Of a DNA stretch of 64,000 nt, positions 60,840 through 64,000 are shown one piece after another; position 1 is the first letter of the stretch; each line of letters starts with the position of its first letter. The notes under the pieces were generated by a model that made no database searches, had not been told where the DNA came from, and saw only the letters and a program-made list of their open reading frames with translations. The translations under genes and the position numbers were made by a program. The stretch comes from Pseudisothecium myosuroides (taxonomy: Eukaryota; Streptophyta; Bryopsida; Hypnales; Lembophyllaceae), in contig OX637296.1 of assembly GCA_951799445.1 (NCBI GenBank), positions 8,990,001 through 9,054,000 on the forward strand. The letters run 5' to 3'.

Positions 60840-61800
60840 GGTTTAAATTAGAAAGAGAATTTAGGATTAAAATTAGGGATTAATTAGCGGTTAGAATTAG
60901 AATCAATTTACATTTTATTTCTTAAAGTTAAAATTCTAAGGTCAAAATCTAGAGTTAACTTTGGGAAGTTAAAAAGTAGAATTAATTTGGAAGTTTAACT
61001 TAGGGGATTAAAATTTCCAGTGAAACCTTAGGGTAGCTTAGAAAAGGAAGTTAGGGTTAATTAGGAGTAAAAAATTCCGAGTGGGAAGTAGAAATTAAAA
61101 AGTAAAACTTTGGACTAAATTTAGGGGGTAGAAATTACGAGTAGATTTTTAGTTAGAAATAGAGTTAAAATTAGAAGTCAAAACTCAGAGTAAACTGTAG
61201 AAGTAAGTTTAGAAGTTAAGCCCTAGAGTTAAAAAGTTGGAGTTAAATTTAGGAGGATAACACTTAGAGTTAAACTAGGATTAAAACGATAGGATTAAAG
61301 TTGGAAGTAGAAAGTCAAAAGTCAAAAGTCAAAAGTTAAGATTAAATTTAAAGGTTAAACTTTAGAGTCAATTGGGGAGTAAAAAGTTATAGTGAAAGGC
61401 TAAAAGTAGAAGCTAAAAGTTAAGAGGTAGAAGTTAAAGTTAGAGTTAGTTGTTGGAAGTAGAAAAGATCTAGAGTCAAAGTGAAAACATAGAGTCAAAC
61501 CTAGAGGTTAAAATTTAGAATTAATTCTAGAAGTAAAAACTTAGAGTTAAAAGTTAAAACATAGAGTTAAAATTCAAGGATAAATCTTAGAGTTAATTTA
61601 GGAGTAAAAACTTAGAATTAAAAGTTAAAACATAAAGTTAAAATTCAAGGGTAAATCTTAGAGTTAATTTAGGAGTAAAAACTTAGAGTCAAAAGTCAAA
61701 ACATCGAGCACAAGTCGGTAGTTAATATTTAAGAATCAAGTTAAAAAAAAGTAAAATCTAGAGTTACATTCCGAAGTTGGAACTTTAGGGGTAGTTTTTA
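60840..61800. repeat. Cytosine-poor, purine-rich degenerate repeat stretch
   Basis: About 950 bp made of variants of AGAGTTAAAAGTTAAAACAT and GGAAGTAAAA. C is rare on this strand throughout. A ~75-bp block (61530-61605) is nearly repeated at 61606-61682. Confidence 0.75.
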
Positions 61801-62194
61801 AAAGTAGAACTCCTAGGTGAAGTCTTAGAAACCCAAGATAGTCTTAGGGGTTCATGGAAGGAACATAGGGGTTCCCCTTTTTATGTAGTTAGGGACGTTA
61901 TAAATGACGCCGACTACTCAGTCGACCCTCGACATAGGATAGATAGTTAGGGAGTTCGGATTTCACCATCACTCTAAACATCGCAGTTAACTTGTGAGTT
62001 ACTACATGCATTACTAATTATTCGCTGCCATCCACGACACTTAGGAAACGTTAGCAAAAAAGATCCATTGCTTGGAAGGCACAGTGGATCGCGCTCACAT
62101 CACCCCCATATATTAAAAAATGTGGATAAAGGTATAGAACCTGGTCGGTGTTCGCTTTATTACCAAAGGTGGGTAATCTAGCGCCCACACATCC

Positions 62195-62780
62195 GTAAGA
62201 AGAATTTTGGGGGTCTCAAGTCCCATGATTTCCATGTGCTAGTGCAGCAAGTGCTCCCTCTTGCGCTTCGAGGCCTTATGGCACCCGGGCCACGCATGGC
62301 AGTTATGAGAATGTGCAAGGTTTTCCGGCGTCTTTGCACGAAGGTGTACAATCCAGCAGATGTTGCAGAGAGCATGGCATTGCTAGAGATAGAGTTGCCC
62401 CCCTCTTTTTTCGACATCATGACGCACTTACCATATCATCTTGCAAAGGAGTTGGATTTGTGTGGACCAGTAAGTGCCCGGTGGATGTACCCGGTGGAAC
62501 GCTACATGAAAGTATTGAAGAACCACGTGCGGAATATGGCACGTCCCAAAGCATGTATGGCGGAAGGTTACTTGAAAGACGAGTGCCTTGGCTTTATAAC
62601 GGAGTACCTGCAAGAATTTGAGGCCACTGCCTGACGTATCTGGGATGAAGACGAGGAATACGGAGATGCGGAGGAGGTGCTCCAGGGTGCTGGGAAGCCA
62701 TACGTTATGAGCGCTGAGCTCAGAGACCTTGCGCACCAGTATGTGCTGACAAATGCCTCGGCTATGCAAGATTTGTATGC
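62195..62780 (+). pseudogene. Transposase piece 6: end of tnp2 and DUF4218
   Basis: After removal of the 5-kb unit the frame reads LGKCI-RKKNFGGLKSHD. HVLVQQVLPLALRG closes tnp2, and DUF4218 follows with LPYHLAKELDLCGPVSARWM and YPVERYMKVLK. A TGA at 62632-62634 stands before RIWDEDEE; the frame then stays open to a GT donor at 62781. Confidence 0.9.
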
Positions 62781-63092
62781 GTAAGTGTTAACCCGAACCC
62801 CTTCCAATTTGTCCTTGACGTCGCTGCATTGTCAGGTTGACCCTGAACTTGGAGTCACAAAGTAAGTATCGAAGTTGTGGTGAAGATGTGACTCATTCAT
62901 TTAGTAGTTGTATCCAGAAGTCACCGCACAGTCGCGCAACTCTTTGTTCACTAACACCCGTCATTCGGAAGTCATATGAGGATGTATGCCTAAAGTGTCG
63001 ATGTAGGAGTGAGGCAGGTGGTCATGCTTTGTTCACTGTTAGCCAGCCATGTGAAGAGGGTGTTGATCTTGGTCAGGTGCATGCTTGTGCAG

Positions 63093-63912
63093 GCAGTGGC
63101 GGAATGAAGAACGCGGCAATCCATCCACACCGGAATTGGCACAGTGGATTCAGCGCATTGTGGAGGATTCTCGTGGGAACTTAGGGAACCCGGAGGACAT
63201 GGATCGCTTCCTATTGAGCAAGAAGCCCTCAAAAAGAGCGACCCGCTACACGCGCATGACAACGTTTGGTATCCACTTCCGAATGGAAGATGAGAAGTCT
63301 GCCCAGTTCGTAAGCTACAACAGTGGTGTTGCTTGTGTCTTTGAAACCCCATCGGACAGAACAAGAGACTTGTCAGTCCCCTATGTTGGAGTCCTCAAGG
63401 ACATACTACTATTAGATTATGGCGCTTTGCAGACACACATGATTCTTCTCCGATGCGACTGGATGAAGCCGCAAGACAGTCGAGGGAACCCTACATATAT
63501 CCGTGACGAGTCCGGTTTCCTTGTCGTGAATTTCCGCCACAAACTCCCTCGATTGGCTGAGCCGTTCATCTTTCCCAGTCAAGCTACGCAAGTCTTCTTT
63601 TCCAATGACAAAGACAAACTTGGTTGGAAAGTGGTGTTACGCAAGGAAGCTAGAGCGAAGAGGAAAGTGGTGGACACATCGGATGCCTTCATCAGCACGA
63701 CAATGGAGAGCATCGGACTAAGAGCCCCCCATCATATTCCGGTCCCCTTAGAGACAGCTAACTTCGTTGGCGCCATTGAGTTGTCTGTAGAAGACAACTT
63801 ATTGGCCCAGTCAGCATACAAGTTGCACATTCCCGCTGGGCATGGCATCCGTTGCCGTTCAGATTGCGAAGACCTATCCATGCTTCCGATTGTTAAGTTC
63901 TGTACGGCTTAG
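63093..63912 (+). pseudogene. Transposase piece 7: DUF4216-containing C-terminus
   Basis: Begins after acceptor TTGTGCAG, in phase with piece 6 (LYA-QWRNEE). GIHFRMEDEKSAQFVSYNSG, then VPYVGVLKDILLLDYG and VLLRCDW-type sequence (ILLRCDWMKP), DESGFLVVNFRH and EPFIFPSQATQVFF match DUF4216. The stop at 63910-63912 may be the natural end. This piece itself has no defect. Confidence 0.85.
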
Positions 63913-64000
63913 CCAGGTGCTTTGGACATTGAATAATAGTGGAGACAGCACCCAAAATCCAACTTCTTCGCCGCTCTGTAGAAGCCGGTCGTAAGCAGTT
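63913..64000. other. CACTA sequence after the transposase
   Basis: Too short to classify. The CACTA right terminus is not reached. Confidence 0.4.

Larger units (their letters stand above)
57173..62189 (+). mobile_element. 5017-bp solo LTR-like unit, TSD CATCC, inserted in the transposase exon
   Basis: CATCC stands at 57168-57172 and 62190-62194. The unit starts TGTGAACTCCC and ends GCGCCCACA. Its start is not repeated near its end, and no gag, protease, RT or integrase sequence is visible, so a very long solo LTR is the simplest reading. The first 1.75 kb is matched in reverse at 1-1749. A TATA box (CCTATATAAGGG, about 58461) would put ~1.3 kb in U3. The rest is built of tandem repeats: three ~94-bp units at 58896-59130, ~21-bp CCCCAAGT units at 59350-59560, ~26-bp CAGACCAGATCAAGT units at 59640-59790, and a purine-skewed stretch at 60840-61800. 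Confidence 0.8.
44065..63912 (+). pseudogene. CACTA (En/Spm) tnp2-type transposase gene, dead, split by four nested insertions
   Basis: Coding pieces are 44065-44778, 48264-48729, 50144-50600, 56332-56517, 56881-57172, 62195-62780 and 63093-63912. Introns seen are 56518-56880 and 62781-63092 (GT-AG, phases fit). The other gaps are insertions, each flanked by a duplicated target (GTGTG, AGT, AGGAC, CATCC); with one copy removed the frame runs straight on across every junction. The order matches plant CACTA transposases: transposase-associated zinc-finger region, tnp2, DUF4218, DUF4216. Defects are a frameshift near 44430-44475, TAG at 48575-48577, TAG at 56386-56388, TGA at 57112-57114 and TGA at 62632-62634. 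All four stops could come from CAG or CGA by one C-to-T change. The protein cannot be made from this copy. Confidence 0.9.
29702..64000 (+). mobile_element. Very large CACTA (En/Spm) element with nested insertions; right end outside the window
   Basis: The left terminus reads CACTACAAGAAATTGAGAG at 29702, a classic plant CACTA end, preceded by TCA as candidate 3-bp target duplication. Dense subterminal repeats follow. Transposase exons with the transposase-associated, tnp2, DUF4218 and DUF4216 parts run on the plus strand to 63912. No matching right terminus is in the window, so the element exceeds 34 kb, of which roughly 20 kb is later insertions. Its transposase is dead (frameshift, four stops, four insertions). 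Linking the 29702 end with the transposase at 44 kb is an inference from shared AGTCGTACTG.AGTCA-type motifs in between; two overlapping CACTA elements cannot be excluded. Confidence 0.6.

Noticed and set aside
1..64000. CRISPR arrays, operons, prophage or other prokaryotic systems
   Set aside because: Spliced genes, MITEs and plant transposons mark this as plant nuclear DNA; repeats are transposon-derived and lack the spacer structure of CRISPR.

Overview
The window looks like repeat-rich nuclear DNA of a land plant. It has spliced genes with GT-AG introns, an En/Spm (CACTA) transposase of plant type, a plant-type LINE, many MITEs, solo LTR-like units and a plastid-style EamA transporter. 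The style of the LINE and transposase proteins makes a non-seed plant (bryophyte, lycophyte or fern) my guess, but the sequence alone does not fix the species. All calls come from reading the sequence; no database was searched.

Layout. Positions 1-1749 are the 5' part of a long LTR in reverse orientation. It abuts a decayed LINE (1750-3480) that contains a 333-bp foldback MITE. From 3.6 to 14.2 kb there are AT-rich nested MITEs: a TTGCAAGAAA-ended family, a 934-bp element flanked by TTAA, small elements with 3-bp duplications, a degenerate tandem array and an (AC)n(AT)n microsatellite. A diverged tandem duplication lies at 14.46-15.38 kb. The one confident host gene is a four-exon EamA/DMT transporter on the minus strand (17136-20222) with a long N-terminal leader and an unusual C-terminal tail. 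From 21 to 29.7 kb come more MITEs and palindromes.

From 29702 to the right edge the window reads as one very large, dead CACTA element whose right end is not in view. It starts with CACTACAAGAAA and dense subterminal repeats and carries, on the minus strand, a gene with an FCP1-like HAD domain lacking both catalytic aspartates. Its transposase runs on the plus strand: transposase-associated domain at 44.1 kb, tnp2 core at 48.3-57.2 kb, DUF4218 at 62.2 kb and DUF4216 at 63.1 kb. Four insertions split the transposase exons: 44779-48258, 48730-50140, 50601-56326 and 57173-62189. Each has a perfect target-site duplication, and removing each rejoins the reading frame. A fifth unit (53095-55307) sits inside the third. 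A solo LTR (38760-40552) and a hairpin-rich foldback region (34.35-38.70 kb) lie further upstream in the CACTA.

The most unusual material is (1) two 3.5-kb LTR-like units that each encode a related ~600-residue protein with a globular N-terminus, acidic stretch and coiled coil, inside a unit that otherwise looks like a solo LTR; (2) the FCP1-like pseudophosphatase gene inside the CACTA; (3) the foldback region with an array of ~265-bp hairpin units and ~700-bp inverted arms; and (4) the TTAA-flanked piggyBac-like element.
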